A stretch of DNA of 64,000 nt from Lysinibacillus fusiformis (GCF_016925635.1 NZ_CP070490.1:1116001-1180000); one strand, 5' to 3'. Shown: positions 17,287-26,686, numbered from the stretch's first letter. The notes: generated from the letters alone by a model not told the origin. Numbers and translations are program-made.

Positions 17287-19126
17287 GTATACTTACTCCT
17301 TTTTTCTGTTCATCCAATTGCTCTATATATTTCATCAACTCTAGGGTCACATCATAACGTAAAAACGGTGTAATAAGGTAAATACCATTGAAATATTGCG
17401 CAGCCACTTCTACTAATTCTTTGGCAATAGCAATTCCCTCCAATGTTGCCCGTTCCTTATCTTCCCCACATGCCTTCATTCTTGCTAAGGCATCCTCAGA
17501 TAATTTGATACCTGGCACTTCATGATGTAAAAACTCAGCACTTTTATAACTCGTAACAGGCATAATGCCGATGTAAATTGGTGCTTGTAAATGCTTTGTT
17601 GCCTCATAAATTTCTACAATTTTTTCTTTCGTATACACTGGTTGAGAAATGAAGTAGTCTGCTCCATGCTCAATTTTCTTCTCTAAGCGTGTCACAGCAC
17701 GATCTAACACACGGACATTTGGATTAAATGCAGCAGCAACTGAAAAATTTGCTTTTTTACGAAGTGGCTTGCCTGAGAAAGAAACCCCTTCATTTAACTG
17801 CTTAATTAATTGGATTAACTCCATTGAAGATACATCATAAACACTTGTCGCACCTGGGAAATCTCCAACTTTTGTTGGATCACCCGTAACGGCCAACACG
17901 TCATGAATACCTAAAGCATTTAATCCCATTAAATGCGATTGTAGACCAATTAAATTACGGTCTCGACATGTAATATGTGTTAGTGGGCGTACACCGTGTG
18001 TACTCTTTAACAATGCTCCCATTGCAATATTGCTAATACGTGGAGAGGCCAGTGAATTGTCTGCCATCATGACTACATCTGCACCTGCATCATACAGTTG
18101 CTTTGCTCCTTCAAGGAACCCATCAATCTCTAAATGTCTAGGTGTATCCAATTCTACTATGACAGAGCGTTCACGTTTTACTTTTTCATGAAGAGGCTCA
18201 TACTTTGGTGGCTCTGCTTCACGAACAATCTCAATCTTTTCAGGTTTCGCATGCTTCTCCTGAACCGGTGATAACTCTTCTAAATACTTCTTTGCTGCTG
18301 CAATATGTTTCGGTGTCGTACCACAGCAGCCCCCTATTAAGCGTACGCCTTGATCACGTAATTCGACAGCCGCTCGACCAAAATAATCCGATTCTGATTC
18401 ATAAACGACACGTCCATCTTCTAAGTCAAGAAGTGAGGCATTCGGATAGGCAGACATAAATGCCTTGTTAGGAAGTTCTACACCTTCAAATGCTTGAATC
18501 GTATGATGTGGACCTAGTCGACAATTGACACCCACGATATCTGCACCGAGTGTTTCTAGCTCATGCAGGGCATTATTTAAAGACATTCCATTTTGTAAAA
18601 CACCAGGCTCATGCATAGATACTTGTGCAATAATCGGTAAATTTGTTTTTGCACGTAGCATCTTTAAGGTTGCAGTTAATTCTTCAAAATCATAATAGGT
18701 TTCGAGTAAAAGGCCGTCAGGATTTCCTGCAAGTAAAACATTTGCTTGCTCTTCAACTGTCGCTAATATTTCATCTAATGTTGCATCACTTTTACGAATT
18801 CCTCGAATACCACCAATTGTTCCTAAGACAAATTGACCGCCATCTGCCGCTGCTCGTTTTGCAATGGTAATAGCCGCTTCATTAAATTGTTGGACCCGTG
18901 ATTCTAATCCATAGCGAGCTAATTTAATGGCATTTGCACCGTACGTATTCGTTTGAATGATGTCAGCACCAGCTGCAATATATTCTCTATGAATCTTTTC
19001 AATTAACTCAGGTCTCTGAACATTCATTTCCTCATGGCAATACTCCAATCCATAGCCATATAGCACTGTGCCTATTGCACCGTCTGCTGTCAATACATGC
19101 GTTTTTAACCTTTCAAGCAATCCCAT
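17279..19126 (-). CDS. yitJ: Homocysteine S-methyltransferase / methylenetetrahydrofolate reductase
   Basis: A 615-residue two-domain enzyme. The N-terminal half is a homocysteine methyltransferase domain with the zinc motif GGCCGT near residue 267; the C-terminal half (from about 320) is an FAD methylene-THF reductase that supplies methyl-THF, with DVLAVTGDPTK and FNPNVRVLDRAVTRLEKKIEHGADYFISQPVY. I start at ATG 19126, with GAGG 8 nt upstream, giving the length of Bacillus YitJ; a frame to 19222 would run through the riboswitch terminator. It provides the methyl donor for MetH directly downstream. Confidence 0.95.
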   Translation of the reverse strand: MGLLERLKTHVLTADGAIGTVLYGYGLEYCHEEMNVQRPELIEKIHREYIAAGADIIQTNTYGANAIKLARYGLESRVQQFNEAAITIAKRAAADGGQFVLGTIGGIRGIRKSDATLDEILATVEEQANVLLAGNPDGLLLETYYDFEELTATLKMLRAKTNLPIIAQVSMHEPGVLQNGMSLNNALHELETLGADIVGVNCRLGPHHTIQAFEGVELPNKAFMSAYPNASLLDLEDGRVVYESESDYFGRAAVELRDQGVRLIGGCCGTTPKHIAAAKKYLEELSPVQEKHAKPEKIEIVREAEPPKYEPLHEKVKRERSVIVELDTPRHLEIDGFLEGAKQLYDAGADVVMMADNSLASPRISNIAMGALLKSTHGVRPLTHITCRDRNLIGLQSHLMGLNALGIHDVLAVTGDPTKVGDFPGATSVYDVSSMELIQLIKQLNEGVSFSGKPLRKKANFSVAAAFNPNVRVLDRAVTRLEKKIEHGADYFISQPVYTKEKIVEIYEATKHLQAPIYIGIMPVTSYKSAEFLHHEVPGIKLSEDALARMKACGEDKERATLEGIAIAKELVEVAAQYFNGIYLITPFLRYDVTLELMKYIEQLDEQKKGVSIHG

Positions 19127-19159
19127 AAAACTAGCCTCTCTTCCTATGTCTCTATATAA

Positions 19160-19196
19160 TAAAAAGCCTTCTTTCATAAAAAAAGAAGGCTTTAAC
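19160..19196 (-). terminator. S-box riboswitch terminator
   Basis: Stem AAAGCCTTCTTT/AAAGAAGGCTTT followed by TTTATTAT on the minus strand, between the SAM aptamer and the yitJ ribosome binding site. It is the expression platform: SAM binding should favour this terminator. Confidence 0.9.
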
Positions 19197-19204
19197 GATT
19201 CATC

Positions 19205-19317
19205 ATTGTTGTTCCTTCTCATCTTCGACTCAATGGTCTTCTGGATTTAGCACCTGACAATAAAGTTGGTTGCTGAAGCTTCAATGGGCCAGTCCCTCTG
19301 CTTCTCTTGATAAGAAT
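19205..19317 (-). promoter_or_regulatory. SAM-I (S-box) riboswitch
   Basis: On the minus strand the leader reads CTTATCAAGAGAAGCAGAGG, GACTGGCCC, TGAAGCTTCAGCAACC and GGTGCTAAATCC, the classic ordered S-box elements. It precedes yitJ-metH and should shut the operon off when S-adenosylmethionine is abundant. Confidence 0.95.
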
Positions 19318-19415
19318 TAAGTATGAATTTTTTAAATAATTAAAAGAATCATATCGTTTACTGACGAATGAGTCAAGACTATTTCACATAACAAAGTTTT
19401 TTTCCACTTAAAACC

Positions 19416-20810
19416 TTAGAAATTGGCAAGTTCCTTCGCAAGCTCTTCACCAATTTTTTTCCCGTTTTGAATGCAAGCGCCGATACCTACGCCAAAATAT
19501 GAGCACCCAGCAATCGATAAATGTGGATACTTTTCATGTAATTCCTGTAGTAATCCTTGTAACGCTTCACGATGAGCTAGATCATATTTAGGCATTTGAT
19601 CAATCCATTTTGTTACATTCACAACTGTTGGCTGTTCCTCAATTCCTAGGCTTTTCCTCACGTCTTCTAAAGCTACAGCTGCCAATTCTTCATCCGTCAT
19701 GGCACGTAATTGCTCATAGGCTGGATTGATGCTCTTATAAAAGAGTCGTACAAGTAATTTATGTTCTTTCGATGTATGCTTCCATTTACGACTCGTCCAG
19801 GTTGCTGCATTACAAGTAACATCCGAATTATGCGAAACAATATAGCCCGTTCCATCTGCTGGCAATCTAGAGTCTGGCACATCAAAGCCTAAATAGATGG
19901 TAATGGCTGACGCTGTCGTAAATTGGTCAAAATAGCGGTTTAAAGATTCATCCTGTAGTAGATTTTGAACAGCATCATTCGGTAATGCTAAAACGACATA
20001 ATCTGACTCAATATTTTCACCATTAGCTAAGGTAATTGTGTAGTTTTTATCTTGTTTTTGAACATTTAGAGTAGTAACGCCCTTGATGATTTCTACATCT
20101 GATAATGTTTGTTCAAGTCGATCAATTAAAGAAGATAAACCATTTTTAAAGGATATAAATTTTTTGTTCGCTGCTTTAACAAATTGCTCACGATTCGCAT
20201 CAAAACCTTTAATAATACTTCCGTAATTATTCTTATAATCAATTAAATACGGTAAAGTAGAGCCAATGGAAAGCTGATGTAAATCGCCTGAATAAACACC
20301 TGCAAGTACTGGTGCAATTTGATTTTCCACAAGTTCCTCCCCTAAATAGTAAGTTAAAAATTCTCCTATTGAACTTTCCTTTGTGAAGCCGTAGTTTGGT
20401 AATGTCAAATCCTTTAACGCTTCTTTTTTTCCTTGCTCTGAAATAAGTGTACTTTCTTCTAAGGATGCCAAACTCATCGGTATACCAAATGTTGAATCTG
20501 TTGGTATAGCGTGTAACTCATTATTCGTATAAATATAAGAAATACCTGTTTCGTTGTAAACTAGCTCCGCTTCAAAATCAAGCTCCTGTACGAGTTCCAT
20601 AACGCCTTGATGACGGGCTACAATAGAATCAGCACCTGTTTCCATGATGAAACCTTGTTCATGTGCTGAATATAATTTGCCTCCTAAATATGTATTTTTT
20701 TCTACAAGCACTAGACGAACATCTAAATTATTCTCCTTCACTTGACGTTGTAAATAATGCATTGTACATAGTCCTGTAATTCCGCCGCCTAAAACAACAA
20801 CTGTTTTCAT
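19416..20810 (-). CDS. hemY: Coproporphyrinogen III / protoporphyrinogen oxidase
   Basis: A 464-residue FAD oxidase of haem synthesis; Firmicute HemY (CgoX) oxidises coproporphyrinogen III to coproporphyrin III. The N-terminal dinucleotide motif GGGITGL (8-14), the LVEKNTYLGGKLYS segment and the C-terminal FAD motif IAGCSYFGVGIGACIQNGKKIGEEL are visible. AGGGGCGG precedes the ATG. It stands alone here, away from hemE/hemH. Confidence 0.9.
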   Translation of the reverse strand: MKTVVVLGGGITGLCTMHYLQRQVKENNLDVRLVLVEKNTYLGGKLYSAHEQGFIMETGADSIVARHQGVMELVQELDFEAELVYNETGISYIYTNNELHAIPTDSTFGIPMSLASLEESTLISEQGKKEALKDLTLPNYGFTKESSIGEFLTYYLGEELVENQIAPVLAGVYSGDLHQLSIGSTLPYLIDYKNNYGSIIKGFDANREQFVKAANKKFISFKNGLSSLIDRLEQTLSDVEIIKGVTTLNVQKQDKNYTITLANGENIESDYVVLALPNDAVQNLLQDESLNRYFDQFTTASAITIYLGFDVPDSRLPADGTGYIVSHNSDVTCNAATWTSRKWKHTSKEHKLLVRLFYKSINPAYEQLRAMTDEELAAVALEDVRKSLGIEEQPTVVNVTKWIDQMPKYDLAHREALQGLLQELHEKYPHLSIAGCSYFGVGIGACIQNGKKIGEELAKELANF

Positions 20811-20894
20811 AGTAACCGCCCCTATTTTTAGTTCTTTCTACAGTATAATCTTTTTTTCATTGAAAATTACGTTAAACCCTTTACAAATTTAGCA

Positions 20895-20928
20895 AAAATA
20901 GAGCTATTTCATCAGTGAAATAGCTCTC
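20895..20928 (-). terminator. Terminator-like hairpin upstream of hemY
   Basis: Stem AGAGCTATTTCA/TGAAATAGCTCT followed by ATTTTTG on the minus strand. The only minus-strand gene upstream is hemAT, 2.5 kb away beyond the repeat and the IS, so this may be its former terminator. Confidence 0.65.
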
Positions 20929-20931
20929 CTT

Positions 20932-21470
20932 AGTGTTGAAAAACAAAACAGTCAATTGAAAGGTAGAAATGGATTTCCGTTGCAGGCTACTTGCTTTCCT
21001 GTGGGCGAGCGCCGAATCGCTTCCTCCGCTACCGCTCCGTGCAGGGCTTCGCCTGTCTCGCTATCCCACGGGAGTCAAGTAGCCTTCCACTTCAACCCAC
21101 TAACTTTTTAGCAAAGGTTTTCAAATAAAGTGAAGGTGCTCACTACTCTTTATGAAGAGGTGTTGTCACGCATCACTTCTCCACACTGAAAATAAGAGCT
21201 TATCCCCGCTAAGAATACAGATAATGGGCGATTTGATCGCTATGCTACTATGAAAAAAAGTAAAGACACTTTGCAGCATGTTTGATTGGATTGGAGCCAG
21301 CGTCACTCCTAGGGGATTTAGCGTCACAGAGGAGACCCTGGAGCGAACGTAAGTGAGTGAAGCGGCTCATCGGACGCCCCCTGGAAAGGACGCTGGCGGA
21401 ACGGAAATCAACCCCTCACCCTGCAAAGTTGCCTTTTCTGCCGTTGACATCCTCTTTTTTCAACAACATA
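20932..21470. repeat. Composite structured repeat, copy A
   Basis: A 539-bp non-coding element, about 90% like copy B at 45622-46170 by eye. The ends are short inverted repeats (TAGTGTTGAAAAA and, reversed, TATGTTGTTGAAAAAA), each with an outer TA. Inside lie two GC-rich modules in opposite orientation: one near 20972-21085, the other near 21297-21410. Reversed, the second matches the first at GATTTCCGTT, CTTTCC, GGGCG, CGCTTC and CGCTCC. Each folds on itself with different but complementary stem arms. No open reading frame of note. It looks like a non-autonomous mobile element or structured RNA cassette. Confidence 0.85.
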
Positions 21471-21503
21471 TAGAGGCAGGGACAAAACCCACCTCTAAAT
21501 TAA

Positions 21504-21555
21504 AAAGCCTGTGAAATTTTACGATCAGTAAAATTTCACAGGCTTTAAATTTTTT
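21504..21555 (+). terminator. Terminator-like hairpin at IS left end
   Basis: A perfect 19-bp stem (AAAGCCTGTGAAATTTTAC and its complement) with a 5-nt loop, followed by TTTTTT, located between the IS end and the transposase gene. It would block read-through from outside promoters into the transposase. Confidence 0.8.
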
Positions 21556-21627
21556 CATAAAAAAATAAGGATCACTTCTGATAAAATTAAGTCACCACAA
21601 CAAAATTATACAGAAAGAAGGATCCTT

Positions 21628-23232
21628 ATGTTTAAAAATTATAACATGAATCAATTAGTTTTGCCTTTAGATTTAGAAGTAACATTACAAAAAAATGATA
21701 TTGCCTTCCATGTCCACCATCTAGTTGAAAGTATCTCGCCTGAAGCGTTTGAACCATTCCTTCGAAATGAAGGCTGTCCCGCCTACCATCCACGCATGAT
21801 GCTTAAAATTATCTTATGTGCTTATACACAATCTGTCTTCTCAGGGCGTAAAATTGAAGCCCTATTAAAAGATAGTCTTCGGATGATGTGGCTAGCTCAA
21901 GGGTATGAACCAAGCTACCGCACGATCAACCGTTTTCGTGTTCAACCAGAAATGAAAGAGTTGATCCGCCAATGTTTTGTCCAATTCCGTTGCCAGTTGG
22001 TCCAAGAAGAATTAATTGATCAGGAAGCTATTTTTATTGATGGAACAAAGATCGAAGCCAATGCGAACAAATTTACTTTCGTGTGGAAAAAATCCATCGA
22101 GAAATATCATAACGGATTAATTGAAAAATCAAACCAGTTATACGATGAGCTACTCGAGAAAGAAATCATACCAGAAATTGAACGAGAAAATGTAGAAGAA
22201 TTAGCAGTAGAAGAGCTCGCCCAGATGGTAGAAAAAGTAGACGAAGTGATTTCCGCGTATGATCAAAAAATAGAGGATTCATCGGATGTAGCTGCGCGAA
22301 AAGCTTTAAGAGCCGAACGGAAATTCCCAAAGCAAGCACGCAAACAATTAATCGACTATATTGTACGTAAACTAAAATATCAAAAAGACTTTGAAATCTT
22401 TGGCATGCGAAATAGTTATTCCAAGACGGACTCAGATGCCACATTTATGCGAATGAAGGATGACTATATGAAAAATGGTCAATTGAAAGCAGGTTATAAC
22501 ATCCAAGTCGCAACAGAAGGTCAATATGTGCTTGCCTATAGTATCTATTCGAACCCAACGGATACACGTACCTTAATCCCGTTTTTAGATGAAATCGAAC
22601 AACATTATTTTGAACTACCAAAACACGTTGTCGCAGATGCTGGATATGGTAGCGAACAAAATTATGATGATATCCTTTCGAATCGTAAACGAGAAGCCTT
22701 AATTACGTATAACTTGTATTTAAAAGAACAAAAGAAAAAGTATAAACAAAACGAATTCAATACAGCATACTGGGATTATGATGAAGAAAATGATCAATAC
22801 ACATGCCCGAACCAACAACAGCTTGTATTTAAATATCGTACCACGAAAACGGATCAATATGATTTCACGCGCGAGTTTAAGGTATACGAATGTGAAGACT
22901 GTTCCGAATGCCCATTCCGTTCATTATGTACAAAAGCAAAAGAAGGAAATAATCGTAAGTTAATAGTGAATGAGAAGTGGGAACAGCAAAAAGAATATGT
23001 AAGAACAAAGCTTTCAGAAGAAAAAACGAGTACCATTTATCGTCAACGCAAAATTGACGTGGAACCAGTTTTTGGATTCTTGAAAGCTAATTTGCGTTTC
23101 ACTCGATTTTCTGTTCGAGGAAAATCGAAGGTTAAAAATGAAATAGGTCTGGCATTAATGGCTGTGAATTTAAGAAAATTCACAGCCATTAGGTATGGAG
23201 ACAACATAAAAAATAGAGAAATCCTAATTTGA
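21628..23232 (+). CDS. IS1182 family transposase
   Basis: Intact 534-residue DDE transposase. The N-terminal DUF772-type domain is visible (PRMMLKIILCAYTQSVFSGRKIEALL, PSYRTINRFR), then the first catalytic region IFIDGTKIEANAN, the second DAGYGSEQNY, a cysteine cluster CEDCSECPFRSLC and the final QRKIDVEPVFGFLKANLRF with the catalytic Glu. AGAAAGAAGG precedes the ATG. The last codons include a perfect 16-bp hairpin (23156-23191). Identical over the shared part to the copy at 1-1005, which suggests recent transposition. Confidence 0.96.
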   Translation: MFKNYNMNQLVLPLDLEVTLQKNDIAFHVHHLVESISPEAFEPFLRNEGCPAYHPRMMLKIILCAYTQSVFSGRKIEALLKDSLRMMWLAQGYEPSYRTINRFRVQPEMKELIRQCFVQFRCQLVQEELIDQEAIFIDGTKIEANANKFTFVWKKSIEKYHNGLIEKSNQLYDELLEKEIIPEIERENVEELAVEELAQMVEKVDEVISAYDQKIEDSSDVAARKALRAERKFPKQARKQLIDYIVRKLKYQKDFEIFGMRNSYSKTDSDATFMRMKDDYMKNGQLKAGYNIQVATEGQYVLAYSIYSNPTDTRTLIPFLDEIEQHYFELPKHVVADAGYGSEQNYDDILSNRKREALITYNLYLKEQKKKYKQNEFNTAYWDYDEENDQYTCPNQQQLVFKYRTTKTDQYDFTREFKVYECEDCSECPFRSLCTKAKEGNNRKLIVNEKWEQQKEYVRTKLSEEKTSTIYRQRKIDVEPVFGFLKANLRFTRFSVRGKSKVKNEIGLALMAVNLRKFTAIRYGDNIKNREILI

Positions 23233-23253
23233 ATGAATTCAAATTAGGATTTC
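23218..23253 (+). terminator. Perfect hairpin at IS 3' end
   Basis: A 17-bp perfect stem beginning GAAATCCTAATTTGAAT with a 2-nt loop, overlapping the transposase stop codon region and preceding the right inverted repeat. Confidence 0.65.
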
Positions 23254-23405
23254 TCACTAATTGAAGCTAGTTATGTCCCAGCCTCTTGCTTTCTGAATCT
23301 CTAAAAGACCCATCCTCTATTGCAATATTTACACAACAAACATTTTAATAGGTACTATAGTGTTTAATACTTCTAAAAATACAAATAGATGTAAATGTTA
23401 GTAGT

Positions 23406-24698
23406 CTATCCTTTTAAATTTTGCGCAAAGTTCGCTAATTTTTCTGCTGAATTCGTTACCTCAGTAAATGAAGTGCCTAATTCACTTAATATGCCTACAA
23501 TTGCTTGTATTTTCGTTGCCATACAATCATTTTGATCTTTTGCTTCTGTCATGGCTCCCAATATACTCGTAAATTGACCTTCAGTTTGTAACATATTTTC
23601 CTCACCAGCTGCTACTTCATCTTGAATATTTGTCAAAGAATGCTCTAATTTCTCGGTTCGTTCACCCGTTTTTTTCAATAACAAAGCAACCGCTGTAACT
23701 GATTCTTTTGTTTGAATCGATAATTTACGCACTTCGTCAGCCACTACACTAAAGCCCTTCCCTGCTTCCCCAGCGCGTGCTGCTTCAATTGCAGCATTCA
23801 AAGCCAACAGATTCGTTTGATTCGCAATATTGGTCACAACACTCATGATTGTTTCCATTTCCCTAGACATACCTGATAATTGTTCAATATTTTCTTCTAT
23901 ATCATGAAGAGAATGAATAATATTGAGCATATTTTGTGATTGATTTTTTAAACGTTCGCGACCCTCAAGTGCTTGATTTTCAGCCAATGTAGACACTTCG
24001 AGTGATTTTTTGGCCAATTGTTTAATTTCGTCAGATTGTTTGCTTAAGCAGCAAAATGAATTATTTGTTTCCTGCGAGATTGTTGCAAGAGCTTCCGAAG
24101 AATCTACAATCTGTCGTTCAATCGCATCTTTTTCATGCACCATTTTTTCCTTCAGCTGTTCCACCGTGTTTTCAAAAGCTTCTAAAACAAGTTGTTGCTC
24201 AAAATTACAAATTTTCGATATAGCTCTGATCGTATTAAATTGATCTTGTGGAAACTCTATATTTTTTTCGACTAAATCAATAAATGATATCGATAAATCT
24301 TGGAATGCACAGATATACCACTGTGTTCTAAGCCCAATGTGGACATGCACCTTTGCAATCTTTACACGCCTTTGGTAATACAACTCATCAATGGTTCCGT
24401 TAAACATTTCAATAATATGTTGCCGTAATGTTACTTTAAGCTTTTCTACAGAACTATGATGACTAATAATATCTACCAAATGATGCTCTGTTCCTATCAT
24501 GTTGTAAAAACGGTTTACGATGTGATCTACATTGTCCATAACATATGGCTGGAAAGCTTTTAAATATTGTAAGTCTTTCTTCGTTAAGTTCAGCATATCA
24601 ATTTGCTTCGCCATTGATTGGCGAGAAGACAAATCCATTTTCACTGTGTATTGCTGTAAATCCAATACCTTCGTCTTTCTCTGTTTTTGAAAAATCAC
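23406..24698 (-). CDS. hemAT: Haem-based aerotaxis transducer HemAT
   Basis: A 430-residue soluble chemoreceptor that senses oxygen through an N-terminal globin and signals to CheA. The globin part (about 30-185) has RFYNM with the distal-side Tyr and the [13 protein letters not shown] segment, whose first His aligns with the proximal haem ligand of Bacillus subtilis HemAT. The C-terminal methyl-accepting domain has the hairpin [25 protein letters not shown] favour the GTG at 24698: GAGGGA lies upstream and the protein then begins MIFQKQRK, like MLFKKDRK of the homologue. The frame stays open to 24914, so a 72-residue extension cannot be excluded. Confidence 0.85.
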   Translation of the reverse strand: MIFQKQRKTKVLDLQQYTVKMDLSSRQSMAKQIDMLNLTKKDLQYLKAFQPYVMDNVDHIVNRFYNMIGTEHHLVDIISHHSSVEKLKVTLRQHIIEMFNGTIDELYYQRRVKIAKVHVHIGLRTQWYICAFQDLSISFIDLVEKNIEFPQDQFNTIRAISKICNFEQQLVLEAFENTVEQLKEKMVHEKDAIERQIVDSSEALATISQETNNSFCCLSKQSDEIKQLAKKSLEVSTLAENQALEGRERLKNQSQNMLNIIHSLHDIEENIEQLSGMSREMETIMSVVTNIANQTNLLALNAAIEAARAGEAGKGFSVVADEVRKLSIQTKESVTAVALLLKKTGERTEKLEHSLTNIQDEVAAGEENMLQTEGQFTSILGAMTEAKDQNDCMATKIQAIVGILSELGTSFTEVTNSAEKLANFAQNLKG

Positions 24699-25327
24699 AC
24701 ATCTTCCCTCTTTCATTCCGTTTACTTTCATCAGGCTGAGAAACATCAAATCCCTTTTAACATATTGATGAATACATGAAAAAATACCGATAAAATAACT
24801 TTGGCCAGATTTAATGGTTACATCGGTTCGTACAATTTCAAATGACACACTGCCTCCAAAAGTGTGTCGAGTACCCATTTGTTCAATCCTCATAAGGTCA
24901 TTTGTTCTCAACAAACAGATATAGTCACTACATGACTAGCAGTAAATTTATTTACGTATGCTTCTTTTCAAAATCACTCATATACATTAATCATTTTATA
25001 AATGGCTGTCAATCTTATTAATACCATTATTTTACATAAAATGTATAAAAAGTCCTTGTTGTTAAATAAACCGTACTAAACAATAAAAAAGCTACCACAA
25101 TACTATTCGGTAGCTTTTTTAACCATTTTTTTGTTTATTATGCTTACTTGTTTTATATTTATTCTATTTTTTTATTGGTTATCTTTAATTTTCACTATAT
25201 TAATATTTTTTACCCTCAACTAACATCTATCTACATACCCATAAACAGTAGTCATTACAAGACTAAAAGACCCATTCGTTACTGCTGTATAAATCATTCT
25301 AAAAACCTATACTTTTTAACACTAAAT
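24699..25327. other. hemAT upstream region, no clear gene
   Basis: The first 216 bp are open in the hemAT frame (see hemAT). The rest is AT-rich. A terminator lies at 25085-25120. A 67-residue plus-strand frame at 25148-25351 has low-complexity Phe/Tyr/Ile composition and no ribosome binding site, so I do not call it. Confidence 0.5.
25085..25120. terminator. Bidirectional terminator
   Basis: Stem AAAAGCTACC/GGTAGCTTTT with A- and T-runs on both sides. It most likely ends the Sel1-repeat gene transcript on the minus strand, about 200 bp after its stop. Confidence 0.75.
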
Positions 25328-26614
25328 TTACAAACCTTTAAGTTCCTGTAATATTTTAGCCGCTTCTTCGGAGCCAGCATCTGCTGCGAGTCCATACCAT
25401 TTGATAGCTTCTTTCAGATTTCTATCTATTCCTTTATCTTTATTGAAAATATGTCCTAATTGTAACTTGGCATCCACATCCCCTTGAAGGGCAGCCTGCT
25501 TAAACCAATGAATACCTTTTTCAATATTGCGTATTCCTGTTAGACCATTACTCCATATATAGCCTAAATCATAAAAGGCATCTACATGATATTGTTCCGC
25601 AGCTCTTTCATACCAAAATAGTCCACGATTGACATCTTTCGCTTGGCCTAAGCGCCCCTCTAAATAAATTCCACCAAGTCGATATTGTGCTTCGACATAC
25701 CCTGCCTCAGCTGATTTTTTATAGGCATTAAAAGCTGCTTCCACATCTATCTCAACGCCTAACCCCTGCTCATAAATAATGCCTAACGTAAACATTGCCT
25801 CTGCCACATTCTTTTTTGCAGCATAGTCAAACCATTTTTTTGCTAATGTATAATTCGTTGGTACGCCCTCGCCATTAAAGTACATATCCGCTAAATTATT
25901 GGCAGCATCCGCATGTCCCTGTAAAGCCGCTTTTTCATAGTATGAAAAGGCAAGAGAATAATTCTCCTCCATACCTATGCCCCCAAAGCAAAAATTCCCC
26001 ATCACATATTGAGCATCTGCATTTCCTTGAGCTGCTGCTAGCTCAAACCATTTCAATGATTTTTCTGGTTGAAAATGTTTACCCTCTCTAGAATTATAAT
26101 ATTCTCCCAGTTGATATTGAGCATCCCCATCCTGCTCTTCAACCGCCTCTTTATACAAATCAATAATGACCTCATGATCTAAATCCTCTTCATCTAAAAT
26201 AGCGATTTGTTCATCTTGATGGCGAAAGTACCACTCAACAATATCAAGCACATCATCTACTACTTCTATACTGTTTTTTAACTTTTCTAGCGAAGAAATT
26301 TGCCAGATAAGTATATAGATAGGCTGGGGTATGGCATCGCGTAAGACATCATCATATTCTGCTAACAGCGTTAATACATTCTCCTGTATGGATTGAGATT
26401 GTGCTGTATGGACAATCTGCAAATGGCGCTGTTGCTGTTCTTTTAATAGCCCCCGCACTACTTGATACAGAATTTTCTGCAAGGCTGTTAGGTTAATTTC
26501 AGCGAATGTAAGTAATTTTATATTTTGAGCAAACCATGGATCTTTTGTTTGTGTAAGATTTTGTAGGGAATCTATTCGTTCTTTATTTCGCTTGGCTAAA
26601 ATTTGCTCGTACAT
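25328..26614 (-). CDS. Sel1-repeat (TPR-like) protein
   Basis: A 428-residue cytosolic protein. From about residue 155 on it consists of roughly seven Sel1-like repeats of 36 residues, seen as A-QYQLGEYY, DAQYVMGNFCFGG, DAANNLADMYFNGEGV, EAMFTLGIIYEQGLGV, EAQYRLGGIYLEGR, DAFYDLGYIWSNG and DAKLQLGHIF, which stack into a protein-binding solenoid. The N-terminal 150 residues are helical and unassigned. Start at ATG 26614 with AGGGAGG. Sel1 proteins usually act as adaptors; the partner is unknown. Confidence 0.85.
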   Translation of the reverse strand: MYEQILAKRNKERIDSLQNLTQTKDPWFAQNIKLLTFAEINLTALQKILYQVVRGLLKEQQQRHLQIVHTAQSQSIQENVLTLLAEYDDVLRDAIPQPIYILIWQISSLEKLKNSIEVVDDVLDIVEWYFRHQDEQIAILDEEDLDHEVIIDLYKEAVEEQDGDAQYQLGEYYNSREGKHFQPEKSLKWFELAAAQGNADAQYVMGNFCFGGIGMEENYSLAFSYYEKAALQGHADAANNLADMYFNGEGVPTNYTLAKKWFDYAAKKNVAEAMFTLGIIYEQGLGVEIDVEAAFNAYKKSAEAGYVEAQYRLGGIYLEGRLGQAKDVNRGLFWYERAAEQYHVDAFYDLGYIWSNGLTGIRNIEKGIHWFKQAALQGDVDAKLQLGHIFNKDKGIDRNLKEAIKWYGLAADAGSEEAAKILQELKGL

Positions 26615-26686
26615 TATTTTCCTCCCTTGCACACTATGTAAAAAAACTGCCTTGCCACTATTATATGGAAGACAGTTGAAGTTTGG

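Larger units (their letters stand above)
21473..23285 (+). mobile_element. Complete IS1182-like insertion sequence
   Basis: A 1813-bp element with imperfect terminal inverted repeats: left GAGGCAGGGACAAAAC, right (reversed) GAGGCTGGGACATAAC. It holds a single intact transposase. It starts 2 bp after the end of structured repeat A. No convincing target duplication is visible at the two edges. Confidence 0.93.

Noticed and set aside
1059..21472. Composite transposon carrying accessory cargo
   Set aside because: The genes between the two IS copies are mostly housekeeping and look native in composition; direct IS copies alone do not show that the block moves.
25148..25351. 67-residue plus-strand frame between hemAT and the Sel1 gene
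   Set aside because: AT-rich composition, low-complexity Phe/Tyr/Ile protein, no ribosome binding site.
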